DNA of 64,000 nt from Cryptomeria japonica (Eukaryota > Streptophyta > Pinopsida > Cupressales > Cupressaceae), in assembly GCF_030272615.1 (NCBI RefSeq), contig NC_081406.1, forward strand, positions 211,706,997-211,770,996, read 5' to 3'. Both the position numbers and the translations under genes were made by a program. Within the stretch, counting starts at the first letter, position 1, and each line of letters starts with the position of its first letter. The notes under the pieces were generated by a model. The model had not been told where the DNA came from and did not search any database. It saw nothing but the letters and a program-made list of their open reading frames with translations. Of this stretch, positions 21,649-33,300 are shown in pieces.

Positions 21649-24600
21649 CTAGGGACAACAAATAGAATAATTGTGAATCAAATAGAAGAAGGTTACAAAC
21701 GAGCAAGAGAGGAGCGATAATCTATGACATGAATGAAGGTAATCAAGCAAGCCATCCACCTCCCAATCTTGCTCAACATTGTTTTGGGAATGTGGACAAT
21801 ATGCAATAGGAGCAACTTTGTGCATGGTAGATGGAGCTACCACAAGTTCCAAACAAGGACTATGATCTAATGATAGATCACTTTGTCTGTTACTAGGAGC
21901 TAGGATAAATGCTTGTGAAAATTAACTATATAAGTCATTGTCAACATCAACATATTCATATTCATCTCTTGAATCAACATTGTTATAATGAACATAATTT
22001 TCATCCATCTCTTCATCAAGATTAATAAAAATAGGATCTCTAATTGGAATAGAACATGAACCATCATTTTTCTTAAGAATTTTATGTCTTGGAGATTTAG
22101 GTTAAACTTCCTCCCTAGGGTTAGGAGAAGGTTGGACAAATGGGATCATATCAACATTTGGTGTCTTCAAGGAGGAAATAGGTTGAGAAGCAAGTTCATG
22201 AGCCTTAGCATGATGTCTTCATTGGCATTCTCTCACACAATAGTTTATTCTAGTTTTAGCTGAGGATTGTGAAGGTTTAGGATCAATAGGCATAGGATTC
22301 TTATAATCCTTTAAAGAAGGATGCAGGGGGAGAATGTTTTTTAGGTTTAATGATAGGATATGTTGGGTTATTCCCTTTGTAAGATGTAGGAGGTGGAACT
22401 GCAACATATAAAGGAGTAATAGAAGGTGTAGGAAGGAGACCAGGTCCATCATGAGGAGGTGGAATAGGTATATCATGAAGAAGAGGAATGGGTTTAGGAT
22501 CTCAAGGCTTACTCAAAGATAAGATCATCTCATTATTCCACTTTTTATAGGATTGAAAAAGAGCATCACCTCTAGCTTTAAGAGGTTCAAAGTGTTTAGA
22601 CCAAAAGTAGTCAAGATTAACATCTCCATGCCTCACCATGGGTTGGTACATGCTATGATTAATTGTTATGATTTTGTCAATAAGAGGGAATTTCAAATAC
22701 TTATGAATTGTATAAGGGATCACTTTCATGGAAGAGAGACAAGGATGTCCAAAATTCACACAAAATTGATTGGATGTAGGAATGATAGAAAAATGACATA
22801 TAAACACTTTGTACCAACCTCAATGGGAAGCATAATATAACCAAAGTGAGGCAAGAGAAACCATTGAAGATATTAATCACCACATCAGATTTATGATATG
22901 TTACTTGATGCAATTGTAAGTTATAAAGATATTATTTAGTTATCACATTTACAATACATGCTAGATGAATGAGAACCCTCATGAGTGTATGTCTTTGATC
23001 TTCATAGTGAAAATATAGTGGACCATCAGGTGCTTCAATAGTATCACTAGGATCAAAGGTAATGAACAGGCCCTTAGGAGGTGTAGGTTTATCAGTAAGA
23101 TTCGCCACATTATTAGACTCAAGCACAAGATCTTTTGGAGAAAAGGAAAAATGCTCAAACTCAATCACATTATTACAATGAGGAGGCAAAGGATTAGTAA
23201 AGATTTGGAGGTTTTGATTTGGAGGAGATATGAATTTGTTTCCTTTGTCATTCACACCAGCTACATATATAGCATTGGTATCAATGAGGTCTTGAATTAT
23301 ACTCCTTAGGGAATAACACCTTTTAGTGTCATGACCAACTTGATGATGATATTAGAAAAAATATTTGGAACTGCAGTAAGGTGGAAAAGGTTTGGATGTA
23401 TCAATAAGTTTGATGGGAGGAAATTTCAACACATTTTGTTCAACAATTATCATAATACTATGCAAAGATTCAGAAAGAGCAATAAATTCTTTTTAAAAAT
23501 ACTTAGATAAAGGAGGCACACTTGTTGTCATGGTTTATACCTATGTATTGTTGTTGTAAATTAGTTCTATGAATCCCTTGTTTGGTTTAAACTTCACAAA
23601 AGGTTTTTAAGAACTTTCATTCTTATCAACCAGAGCCATTGAAGGAGATTGTTCAAATTGACTCACTTGAAGCTGATAATTATGAAGTATTGCACATAAT
23701 TGCATAAAGGAAGTAAACTCAGAAAAGAGAAGCTAATCCCTAATGTCATTTTACAAATTAGAAATAAAAATTCTTTGAACATCATGATCAGGCATAGGAT
23801 ACGAAATTTGAGAATACAAATGTTTATATCTACCAATAAAATCAATCACTTTTTCCTTAACAACTTTCTTACAATGAATCAAATTACTCAAAGTAATCTT
23901 AGGACCAATATTATTATGAAATTGTTGAATGAAAGCATTAGCCAATTGTTTAAATGATGTAATTGAATAAGGAGGCAAAGAACAATACCATTATAAAGAT
24001 TTATTCCTAATTGTTCTATTAAACAATTTAGCCAAAAGTCTTTGATCATGAGCAAAATCACTACACAAAGTTTGAAATGTTTTTACATGAGTCAAGGGAT
24101 CACCTTTTCCATTATAAAGCTCCAATTGAGGGACAATGAGAACAATACCATTAGATAATGGGCTCGCTACATCAAATGTGGGTACATTAAACTTGGACTA
24201 GTTCATGGAAGCTATTTTTTGTTGTAGGGTCAGAATGGTTTGAACAAGGCTATTAATGGTTACTTCAGTGGATGGGTTGAAATTAGACATGTTGGATTGG
24301 GATGGAGGAGTAACATTGTTAAATAAGGAGGTAGAACACTATGATAGGTAGGTACAGGAGATGATTTGGTTACAAATGGAAGACTTGTGAAAGGAGGGAT
24401 AAAATAATTTTTATTAGAAATGTTGCCCACTTGACTAACATGTGTAGGAATAACATTTTGTGTGGAAATATCCATGATGTTAGATGTGAAATTAGGCACA
24501 CTAGTCATAGAAGTAGCTATAGGAATAGAATGATACTAGAAGGTTGAGTGTAACCAAGGACTTCAACACAATAGTTCATAGGCATGATATTGCTGTCAAC

Positions 24601-25050
24601 AATATGAGAAAGCCCACACAAAAAATCAATGCCAACTTTATCACTTTGAACCATTCTTTTTAATCTTTCAATCAATGGGATAGCCTAACTTTTAGGTATT
24701 TTTGACTCATCTATTACTGAATATTTTCAAATTCATTGTCCGTCTTCTCCAATTGGTCAACATAAACCCTGTTGACTCATGTATTGTTGAATATTTTCAA
24801 ATTCATTGTGTGTCTTCTCCAATTGGTCAAAAGAAACCCTATTTAGTGATTCACCCTCATCATGTGAATTATGTAAAGAATGGGGATAAATAACATCAAT
24901 TATTGGAATAAAAGAACCACCCATATTCTCATGAAACAAGTTATCCAATTTAGGCTCCATATCCTTACTAATTAAACCTTGGGAAGCCTTAATTCTACAA
25001 CTTCTTCTCACGGGAATATTATAGGTAGGACTAATGGTAGTAAAACTCAT
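21649..25050 (-). pseudogene. Gypsy-1 gag-protease remnant
   Basis: Minus-strand pieces of a Ty3/Gypsy gag-pro. N-terminal gag: 24757-25050, start at 25050 (MSFTTISPTY). The Retrotrans_gag core includes SFKQLANAFIQQFH and VIDFIGRYKHLYSQ (23751-23978). A zinc-knuckle remnant (YHHQVGHDTKRC) lies near 23330, followed by the retropepsin region: CNVNIGHPCLSS-type flap and tail (about 22620-22780), with NFGHPCLSSMKVIPYTIHK equivalent to LGRPWIHDMQAVPSTYHH of Gypsy-2. Then come YFWSKHFEPLKARGDALF (22580), a proline-rich stretch (22260-22480), an acidic stretch (DPIFINLDEEMDENY, about 21990) and a last piece ending at 21649. Many stops and frameshifts are present. No RT follows. The lesion-free parts suggest it was once a working gag-pro. 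Confidence 0.75.
24702..24840 (-). repeat. Tandem duplication of ~67 bp in Gypsy-1 gag
   Basis: Two adjacent copies of a unit containing GAATATTTTCAAATTCATTG and CTTCTCCAATTGGTCAA, differing at about seven positions. On the coding strand it duplicates about 22 codons of the gag N-terminal region. Confidence 0.8.
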
Positions 25051-25966
25051 GCACAAAGGAGGGAAATTTGAATTTGAAAATTATGATTGAGCAATACAGT
25101 TTTTTGTGAAAATAATTGATTAACCAATTAATTAAGAAATTTGAATTGTGAATTTGAAATATAAATGCATCTAGATCATAACATAACATTCATAAAGATC
25201 AGATTTGAAAACTGATTTGAAAAATTATACAATCCACGTGATAAATTTTAGAATTATAAATTAGGGTTTTTGTAAATTCAACTACTAAATTTATGTAATT
25301 CAATTTCAAAATGAGATCTAGGAGGGAAAATTTGAAATTTGAATTTTAAATTAAATTAAGAACCGGATCTAAAAATAATAAATCTAAATTAAACAACCCA
25401 CAAGCTCAATTTTAGAATTAAAAATTAGGGTTTTTGTGAAACTAACCTCTAAATTTTTTAAATTCAATGTAAAAATTAAAACTACAAATGTAAATTTGTA
25501 TTTGAAATGCATAAACACTTAGATCTAAACACATGAATTAGAAAATGTAAAGTGCAAGATGTCAAGTACAGCAAAATGTATGGTGAAAATATTATGGTTT
25601 CCACAATTAGATGCATGAAAACCACTAATATTTTGACTTAGGGACCATTACATTAAAAGAGGGGAGTAAACCCAATGGATCTAGCCACAAATCAATAAGG
25701 ATAAGGTCTGAGACTTCTATTGGATTTACTAGATTTTTAAATTGAAATGCCCTCTTTTAAATAGAAATGTGAAAATGTTGAAATTAGGCTAAATGTCCTA
25801 GAATTGATGTAGAAATGCATGAACAATGAGCTGCAGTCGTCGGATTGATCCATAAACATGGATCCAAGGAATGTAAATGTATTTAGATTTGTTCCCAGAA
25901 GGAGCTCCTGATTTGTTAGGATTGGGATGGTGGTCGCTCTAGTCCTTCATAGTTTTCACACTCTAA
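25051..25966 (-). other. Gypsy-1 leader between 5' LTR and gag
   Basis: AT-rich, no gene. Two imperfect copies of a block containing TTAGGGTTTTTGT, then ACTAAATTT or CTCTAAATT, lie at about 25245-25310 and 25410-25470. I found no confident primer-binding site next to the LTR edge. Confidence 0.5.
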
Positions 25967-26776
25967 TGGGGATTGATTCATCACTATAATAAAGCCAATT
26001 CTAAATATCATAGCTCCATACCTATTCTTGAACACACTAGATAAGGGAAATAGATTGGTAATATGGGTTTCCCTTAGGTAAAACCCCAGTTTTAGAATTA
26101 ACCATGAAATAGAAATGAAATATGAATGAATTGGAGTAATGGAAATGTTCTCCTTTTGAGGGAGAAGCTAAATAATGACTAAAAATACTGGTAATATACC
26201 TTGGTATGGAGTTTTGTTTTTCTACACATGAAATTATGTTTATATTAAGTCTTCAACAACATAGAACATAAACATCAACTCCAATGTTTGAATCTTGACA
26301 TCATCTCTACTCTAATGCTTAAAAGAAGATTGATTGTTTGCTCACTTGATCTTGAATGCTTGATTTCTTGATGTTGAATTGAATTGATGTGTGTGTATGT
26401 CCAATATATATCAAAATGAGAGGGCTAGACCTCCTTTTGTACTTGCACATTGAAAAACAACTTAATTTTCTAACATGAGCCAACATGGGGTCATGGTACT
26501 AGCGAAAATGGTGTGACTGTCAAGGGGCCCAAAAATGGGTCCTAATTGGGAGGATCAGGATGTTGGGCACTCTAGTCCCTTGAGGACTAGGGTATAATTC
26601 CCTGCTCCTAACCAATCAAGCACCAAAAATTAAGGGGGAAGTGCAAGATCAAAAACATAACAAATGTGCATAGTGTGAGAAAAATTAGGGCTATGATTAG
26701 GCCTCAAGACATGAATGCCAAGGTGAGGGCCCAAATGAGGATGAAATTATAAGGACGTAAAATTTAGGATGTTATA
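25967..26776 (-). repeat. Gypsy-1 5' LTR
   Basis: Right-hand partner of 20231-20985. The pair shares blocks over its full length, including the GGGCCCAAAAA and TAATTGGGAGGA stretch (26523-26553). Confidence 0.82.
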
Positions 26777-26819
26777 GTTTTGTTTTCTACTTGTGGGATG
26801 TTTTTATGATATTTGGGGC

Positions 26820-28160
26820 TGTAGACACCTAAAAATGGTCAACGCTTGCAGAGTCATGCTTTAACATTTGCGCATTGCCTCATTTTAGGTTTTTTGCGTC
26901 GCATTAACATTTCTCCTATGATTCGTACTTGGTTTTTATCATTTGCAAACATCGAGTCATTCTTCTACATTCTTCAATTATCTCATTCTCAAATTTGGTC
27001 TTGTCGACAACACTATCCAGTCATGATTTTAATCGATCTTATCCTATTGCATCAATGTGCATGCTTGTTTGTCATCATTTTGGACATCGTCAATCCTAAT
27101 TAGGGTTTTGTCCTCCTATCAATCTTGCGATCGATTTGTCATTGATCGTTGTCCTCTTATCAATCTTGTCGATTCATCATCAATCCTTCAATCTTGTTGT
27201 TTAACGATCGATTTGTCATCGGTCGTTGTCATGTTCGATCTTGTCATTTTGCGATCAATTCATCATTGATCATGGTCATTTTCAATCCTGTCATTTTGCA
27301 ATCTATTTATCATCAACTCTTGTCATCTTGTTCGATCTTGTCATTTTGCAATCGATTTGTCATCGATCATTGTCTGTCTCAAATATGTCAATTTGGATCA
27401 ATTAGTCATTGTTCCTCGTCAATTGGCGCATTTTATCAATTAAATCATTTATCACATTGGTCATTTATCAATCCAAAATCAAATCATGATCGAGTCAATT
27501 ATCTTTCATCAAGACCTAATTCATCTTCTAGGGTTTCGTGATTTAATCATTTAACCTTGTGTGTGTCATTTCTTCCTTCAAGATTAATAAATTGTTTATT
27601 TATCCTAAGTCTTCTCATTGCAATTAAATGTTCATTTAATTGGCTAATTATTCCTCTTTGTGAATTAATTAATAAATGACAAATTATTAATTAATTTACC
27701 TAATTTCTAATTTTCATCAAATTTCTTAATTCCTAAATTCCTAATTTCCTAATTTCTTAATTTTTCTAATTCCTAATTTCAATTTCCTCCTATTTCTCTC
27801 CTAAATTTATGGAAATGACATGTCAATTTGTCATAAATTTGTCATAATTGACAATCAATCAATTTTGACATAGAAGTTGTCATAATTTGTCATAAATTAT
27901 CAATCAACAAATTTTGCATAGAAAGTGCATAATTTGTCATAAATTTGTCATAATTGACATAATTGATTTGCAATTTCCATTTGCATTGAATCATGCTAAT
28001 CTTGTCATCTCTCCAATTCTTCTATAAATTGGATGAATTTCTTCAATCTTGGCTAATAATGAGAATAATCCTTAATCAGACTATCGAATTTATGCTTCTA
28101 GTACTCTTGATCAAAAACCCCATCTACTTGCTTTCAATTGTGTGTGCACTTGTAGGTGAG
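26820..28160 (+). repeat. Gypsy-type LTR with internal minisatellites
   Basis: Starts TGTAGACACCTAAAAATGG after a G-rich ATATTTGGGGC, which looks like a polypurine tract. A TATA box TCTATAAATTGG lies at 28021-28032. The whole segment is gene-free and unusually rich in short degenerate repeats. The end is approximate. A related start (TGCAAACACTAAAAACTGG) occurs at 29841. Whether these are the two LTRs of one element or two different insertions is unclear. Confidence 0.5.
27085..27420 (+). repeat. Degenerate minisatellite, CGATTTGTCATCGATC-type
   Basis: About seven or eight irregular units of roughly 35-55 bp built from CAATCTTGTC, ATTTTGC and GATCGATTTGTCATCGATCR. A further run of AATTTGTCATAA units lies at 27800-27965. 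Both are inside the Gypsy-type LTR. Confidence 0.7.
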
Positions 28161-29826
28161 ATCCACAACTATTTGGAGAGGAAAGAAGAACAATGGAGCC
28201 GCATGGAGGAGCATTCAAATCGTGTCTATGGTTTGCATATGTCTTTGCTTTTGAATGTTTTTATTTCATGTCTCTATTGAATGTGTCTTAGGATAGATTC
28301 ATTGCAATGAATGCATTTGTGATTGAGCTATTATGTTTATCTTGTCTTGTGATGATTTCCTATTTCCTAACGTACAGGGGCATATATGTTTTGGGTGTCT
28401 CTATTGGCATGTTCACTTTGTGGCTGTCACACATACTTTGACCTTTGACATACTTCAATTTCGGGAATTTGTCTATTTTTTGTAAAGGGATCATATTATC
28501 ACTCTATCTTCCTATGTTATGATGTGAGACATCCATTTTCTACATTAAATAAAGATCTCAAGGTAAAGGGCATGTATGAAAGCAAGGTTTCATCATTTTA
28601 CTAATTATTCTTCATCTAAATTTCATCTCCCACTAACACTTCTTCAGTCACTCCTTGTGATCCTATGGTATACAAAATATATGCATCCTACATCCACAAC
28701 ATGTTAGGACATAAACATCTCATACTTATGCATTCAATATAGTCATCCTGTATAATGCATGCATCATCTCATCCTACATATACATGTTAATATCACCACA
28801 TAGCATCGTATTATAACATCATATAAAATATATTATAAATAATGCATTTATCTCATAACATAAGTATCTAATATAGTATCATATAATATCTACATTATAT
28901 ATAATCATCAAATGTATAAAAGTACAAAAATCAGAGTATTTGTATCAAGTGGAGCTCATAGGCTTAGTACAAAGGTAAAAACAAAGTGTTTATGAAAGAA
29001 AAAAGTCTCTCTATCACTAAAAGTATCATTGGGTGCTCCCTTGATCCTCCTATCCTTTGTCTTACCTCTAGGATGAAGCTCCTTTTGTCCTTGGTCTTGC
29101 CTATCTTGACCTAGGTGGCCTCAATGGTTCTATCGCTCTTGCACTTCTCTATGCCCTTTGAGAGTGTGTCCTACTATGTGAACCGCTTTAGGATTGATAT
29201 GATGGTTCCCTCTGCTTTGGTGGTATTACACCCTTATACAAATCCATCCAATATATAGCCTCCTTCCCCATCTCTCCTACCCCTCATACTACCTCATGGA
29301 TGCCACCATCTATGATCCCTTGGTGAACACTTGCACAGCCTCATCTCCTCTCTATGTCTTGGAAAATGTTGTATTTGAAGAGGCTATAAGTGTAGATCTC
29401 TATACTATAAACCTATCCCTCTCTAAAACCACATATGCTCACTCTATCTCCTAGGTTGTCCTATATATTTTTTTATCTCGAGAGGCTATCAGAGTGTTCC
29501 TTTCTACTATCAATTGATCCCTCTCTACCAATAGTAATTCTCTCTATGTTTTCAATTGATCCTTCTTTGTTATCAAAGATACCCGCTCTATCCCTATTTT
29601 GTGTTGGTCATGCTCCTTTTCACCTTCTGGTACTTGTATCTTTTGAATTTGAATACCATTCACAATTTTGGAATCCTGGTATTGTTGTTGATAAATTTAC
29701 TTCTTGTTCTAATTTATCAATAAATTTTTTGAAGGGGCACCCTTGTAACTTGTTATGTTTGGGGCATCTTTTAATGCAAATTTTATTCATTTTTCTTTGA
29801 AACAACATTCTGAATCATATCATCTC
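28161..29826 (+). other. Gene-free region between two Gypsy-type LTR segments
   Basis: No reading frame with recognised similarity. The part 28660-28930 is rich in AT and in CATCATATAA/CATCCTACAT-like words. The part 29030-29600 is a C/T-rich stretch with many CTCTCTA and TCCCTCTC words. If the flanking segments are one LTR pair this would be an internal region without gag-pol. Confidence 0.4.
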
Positions 29827-29840
29827 AAAGAGGGGCAAAA
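29827..29840 (+). other. Polypurine tract of a Gypsy element
   Basis: AAAGAGGGGCAAAA lies immediately before an LTR-like start at 29841. Confidence 0.5.
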
Positions 29841-30780
29841 TGCAAACACTAAAAACTGGTTTGACGCCTACATCTCCTATTTTTTTAATGTCTTATCATT
29901 GCACATTTGGTCTTTACTATTCACTAATATTGTGGCATTCTTCTTTCCCTAATTTAATCATCTTCTTGTCATTTGACCTAAATCGATCTTTTTGATGTAT
30001 TGATTACACAATTTTGTCAATTTATCTCAATTTCATGTCGATCAATATCGTTTTGTCCTAATTTCTTGACCAATGATATCAATATATCCCAATTTCAATC
30101 CTATGGCATCAATTCAATCCCATTTCAATCCCGTGACTTTAATTTGTCCCCATTTTGATCTCGTGACATTATTTTATCCCCATTTTGGTCATGGTGGTAT
30201 CAAATTATACCCAATTTGGTTCTACAATATTAATTTTTCCCAATTTATGTCCTATGGCATCATTTTCACCCATTTCCTATCCTATGAGTTCATTTCATCC
30301 TCATTCCATGTCCTTTGACTCATTTTGTTCTAGTTTACCTATTTGACCTAATTTTACATAATTCTCCCATTCCTTCCCAATTCTTCTCGAGACTTCCCAA
30401 TTTTACCTAATTTGACTTATTATTTGACCCTTGATTCTAGTTTGACTTATTTCCCTCTTATGGTGAGATAATTATTAATATTTAATTGTTCATACCCCTT
30501 TTTTTGGCTAACATATTCCTCTTTGATAAGTAAATTTAACATTTATTTATCTCTTAATTCATGAGTCACAATTAATTGAATTATTAATTGGCAAATTATG
30601 AGTTGGAGTAAATTAATAAATAAATATTTATTAATTTCCCACTCTATTTTAGACTCCACTTTTAACTCAACCTAACTCTTCTACTTTCCCAATTTATTTC
30701 ACTTAACTCTATTTACCTTCTATTTTGGTCTCCATTTGGAAATGACATATTTCCCATTTCTCTCCACAACTATCTTACTA
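29841..30780 (+). repeat. Gypsy-type 3' LTR, partial
   Basis: Begins TGCAAACACTAAAAACTGGTT, similar to the start at 26820 (TGTAGACACCTAAAAATGGTC). It contains a degenerate minisatellite (29980-30350) and then AT-rich TAATTAATAAATA sequence like that of the other LTR. It is cut on the right by Copia-5 coding sequence at about 30781. No gene. Confidence 0.5.
29980..30350 (+). repeat. Degenerate minisatellite, CCCAATTTCAATCCYATGGCATC-type
   Basis: About ten irregular units of 30-40 bp containing CCCATTT(C/T), then (A/T)TCC(T/C)(A/G)TG(G/A)CAT or GTGAC. Reading frames across it are by-products of the repeat. Confidence 0.65.
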
Positions 30781-31316
30781 ATGGTTTGCAAAATCAAGAA
30801 GGCAATTTATTGCAGAATCAAGAAGGCACTTTTTTGTAGAATCAAGAAGGCACTTTATTTCATAATCAAGAAGGCACTTTTGGGACTCAAGAAAGATCTT
30901 AGAGCTTGGCATGCAAGGTTGGATAGGTATTTGTTCTAGAAAAATTTTCTAAGAGAATTTTTTTTCAAAGTTGAAGGTGATAAATTGTTGTTTGTTGTTG
31001 TATATGTTGATGATATCATATTTGGAGGAGATGATGATGTATGTGATAAGTTTGTAGAAGAAATATAGAAGGATTTTGAGATGTCAATGATAAGTGAGTT
31101 GTCATTTTGCATTGGTCTTCAAGTTACATAATCAAAAGAAGGGATTTTCATTTCTCAGACCAAGTATATCAAAAAGATGTTGAAGAAGTTTGAGATGGGG
31201 AATTGTAGACCAGTTGCAACCCTTATGGCTACTAGTTGTAAGTTAAGAAAGGATGATGGATCTTCAGATGTTGATTAGAAATAATATAGATCTATGATTC
31301 AAGGATTGTTGTATTT
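30781..31316 (+). pseudogene. Copia-5 RT fragment, left of NA-2
   Basis: Part of a Copia reverse transcriptase: MVCKIKKA, then LRAWHARLDRYLF, then VVYVDDIIFGGDDD (about 31000), FEMSMISELSFCIGLQ, GIFISQTKYIKKML and YRSMIQGLLYFVG (to 31316). The YVDD box is intact, but there is a frame break after DRYLF (about 30939) and in-frame stops (near 31066, 31129 and 31275) at positions where glutamine is usual. The N-terminal RT half and all upstream genes are missing. The frame is cut by NA-2 at 31316. Its RNase H half lies at 38122-38721. Confidence 0.88.
30792..30887 (+). repeat. 24-bp tandem repeat, 4 copies, in RT
   Basis: Four copies of a 24-bp unit starting AATCAAGAAGGCA at 30792, 30816, 30840 and 30864. 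Each encodes eight residues of the type IKKALYxx. In other Copia copies here this motif occurs once, ahead of the APRAWY motif. Confidence 0.9.
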
Positions 31317-32210
31317 TGTTGGGAATTGACGCTCATTGGATTCATTTTAGTGTCATTGATGGCAACAAGATTAGATGGAAGTCATATATTGGCAGTAGGA
31401 GGTATATACCGATAGATACCAACTTTGGAGCATTTAGGGCTACACCAACACTGACACCGACATTAATACTTCATTGGAAGCTGACATCAAGGAGGATTTA
31501 TTTAATAAATAATTTTTTAATTATTGTCAAGGCCGACATTGAATATCTTTTGTAAATGTATTGGAAGCCGACATAAGGCATATTATTTGTAATGGGTATA
31601 TAGGTCAATCTGCTAGGTTATTTTGAGTGATATGGAATATGTGGATATATGAGAATATAGAAGAACTTTATAATGCAAAATATATGTATGAAGATCATTT
31701 TGTATGAAAATTTTATATCATGCAATGATCTATAGATAGCTTGGAAAGAATTCTTGGAGGAGAAGAGATACCAGTAGTAGTTCAGGGTTTAAGAACTGAT
31801 ACAAAACAGAGCTAGAACCAGAACTCTATTTGGCATAGCAGATACATTCTTGAGTTCATTTTCAGTAATTTACTTTAGCAAGAAGATTGTAGTCAGTGAG
31901 GCTCTTTAGTGATGAGCAGTATGCTCTAGGCAATGTGTCTTCCTACAAGTGCAAGCCCCTATTATATGTAATATATTCTCATATGGTCAGTGAACTGATA
32001 TTGTGGGTCATAAATCCCATTGTGGTTTTTCCTCTTTGAGGTTTTCCACATATAGATTCTATGTGTTATGGTTTTCATTTATGTGGATGGTTTATTTGCT
32101 TCTTGTTATATGTCTACCGGTTTATATGTGTGTGGTATAAAAGGATAAAAACTATTCATACCAGCAGAATAGTGATTCACCCCCCCTCTCAGTGTTCTTG
32201 GATCACAACA
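31317..32210 (+). repeat. NA-2 5' LTR
   Basis: Starts TGTTGGGAATTGAC and ends GGATCACAACA. It matches 37212-38099 along its length, for example GACATCAAGGAGGATTTATTT and TAGTAGTTCAGGGTTTA. Near the end it carries GATTCACCCCCCCTCTCAG (32174-32191). Confidence 0.9.
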
Positions 32211-32212
32211 AT

Positions 32213-32222
32213 TGGTATCAGA
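32213..32222 (+). other. NA-2 primer-binding site
   Basis: TGGTATCAGA, two bases after the 5' LTR, matches the first ten bases of the initiator Met-tRNA primer site. The following bases (TTCT) depart from the usual GC. Confidence 0.8.
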
Positions 32223-32284
32223 TTCTGGTACCTCGAAAGAAGTTTAACAGCTTGAGAAAGATCCTGAAATAGGAATCTTTGAAC

Positions 32285-33300
32285 ATGGCTATGGAGAAGA
32301 AACTTGAGATGGCTCTTGAGGATTATGATGCTCAAAGGATGAAGAACTTGAAATTGCAAGAAGAATTGAATTCTGCAAATAAATTCATTCTTATCCTGGA
32401 AGAAAGGTTATCATCTGCTCAAGCCAAGAGAAAATAACTTTTGCAAAAACCAAATGATAAGGAGAAGAATACTCTTAAGGAATAATGTTAGAAACTAAGT
32501 CAAGCAAACATGCTCACGAAGAATGAAATTAAAGATCTGACTATGAGGTTATCAAAAGATATTGAGGACAGAAAGAAGAAGGAACATAATATTGTTATTC
32601 TCTGAAGAAAAATTTTGATGAATGTGGCAGATTGACTCTTGAGAATAATTTGTTGAGAACTAATTTGGCACACTCCCAGAACAATGAACAAGAATTTGAA
32701 AGACAAATAACTACTTTGAGAGATGATCTGACTACTGCAAGTGAGTATACAGAAAATTTTAGGATCAGTGTTGCACAGTTGGATAACTTATTGAAAAGAC
32801 AAATACAGATTGATGATTCTAGAGGACTTGGATTTCTACAAGGTGAAAGATTTGGCACTACAAATGAAGATTAGACAACCAGTATGCATAACTCATTAGA
32901 ATAGAGGAAACTGGTCAGACAATCTAATACTTATAAATTCAATGGTAGATGTTTTGTTTGCAACAAATTTGGGCATATGGCTAAACAATGTAGAAATAAA
33001 GCAAATCAAAACTACAATTTTGTTCTCGGTCAATGCACAAATTCCAAGAAATATGGTCATAGATCAGAAGATTGCAGAACAAATGCTAAATGTCATGCAT
33101 GTGGAAAGTTTGGATATTTTGCTAATCATTGTAGGTCAAGAAATGATACCGGATATGTCAAAGCAATTCAGAAAAACAATGTTACATGTTATGCATGCAA
33201 CAAAATAGGTCATATTGCTAAGTATTGCAGAAGAAAGACTCAACCAGTTAGTAATGATAAAGATAATAAGAAAGGAAAGCAGAAGGTAGATGAAATATAA
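32285..33300 (+). pseudogene. NA-2 first ORF: coiled-coil, CCHC protein
   Basis: Start at the ATG at 32285 (MAMEKKLEMALEDYD). The first two thirds are a Lys/Glu/Leu-rich coiled coil (for example LKLQEELNSANKFI and NNEQEFERQITTL). Four zinc-knuckle motifs follow: CFVCNKFGHMAKQC (about 32952-32993), a degenerate CTNSKKYGHRSEDC (about 33037-33078), CHACGKFGYFANHC (about 33091-33132, with Tyr in the His position) and CYACNKIGHIAKYC (about 33187-33228). It ends in a Lys-rich tail at 33300. Start and stop are not in the same frame, so at least one frameshift is present along with several stops. The order of parts matches NA-1. Confidence 0.75.

Larger units (their letters stand above)
20231..26776 (-). 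mobile_element. Gypsy-1: two-LTR gag-pro element, minus strand
   Basis: Direct LTRs at about 20231-20985 and 25967-26776 enclose minus-strand gag and protease-like coding sequence. After the protease comes a proline-rich and acidic segment, then a 3' non-coding region shared with Gypsy-0. I find no reverse transcriptase, RNase H or integrase in about 5 kb, so this is a candidate non-autonomous Gypsy of Tat/Ogre/Athila-like type, or an internally deleted copy. The exact LTR ends at the left side and a target duplication could not be fixed. Confidence 0.75.

Noticed and set aside
22979-23164. Leucine-rich small minus-strand protein
   Set aside because: Out-of-frame translation of the Gypsy-1 gag-pro sequence at 22932-23255.
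27149-27541. 130-codon reading frame rich in Ser, Ile and Cys
   Set aside because: It is produced by the minisatellite in the Gypsy-type LTR.
29435-30318. Plus-strand reading frames in the 29-30 kb region
   Set aside because: C/T-rich sequence and LTR repeats generate open frames by composition; no domain or similarity is visible.
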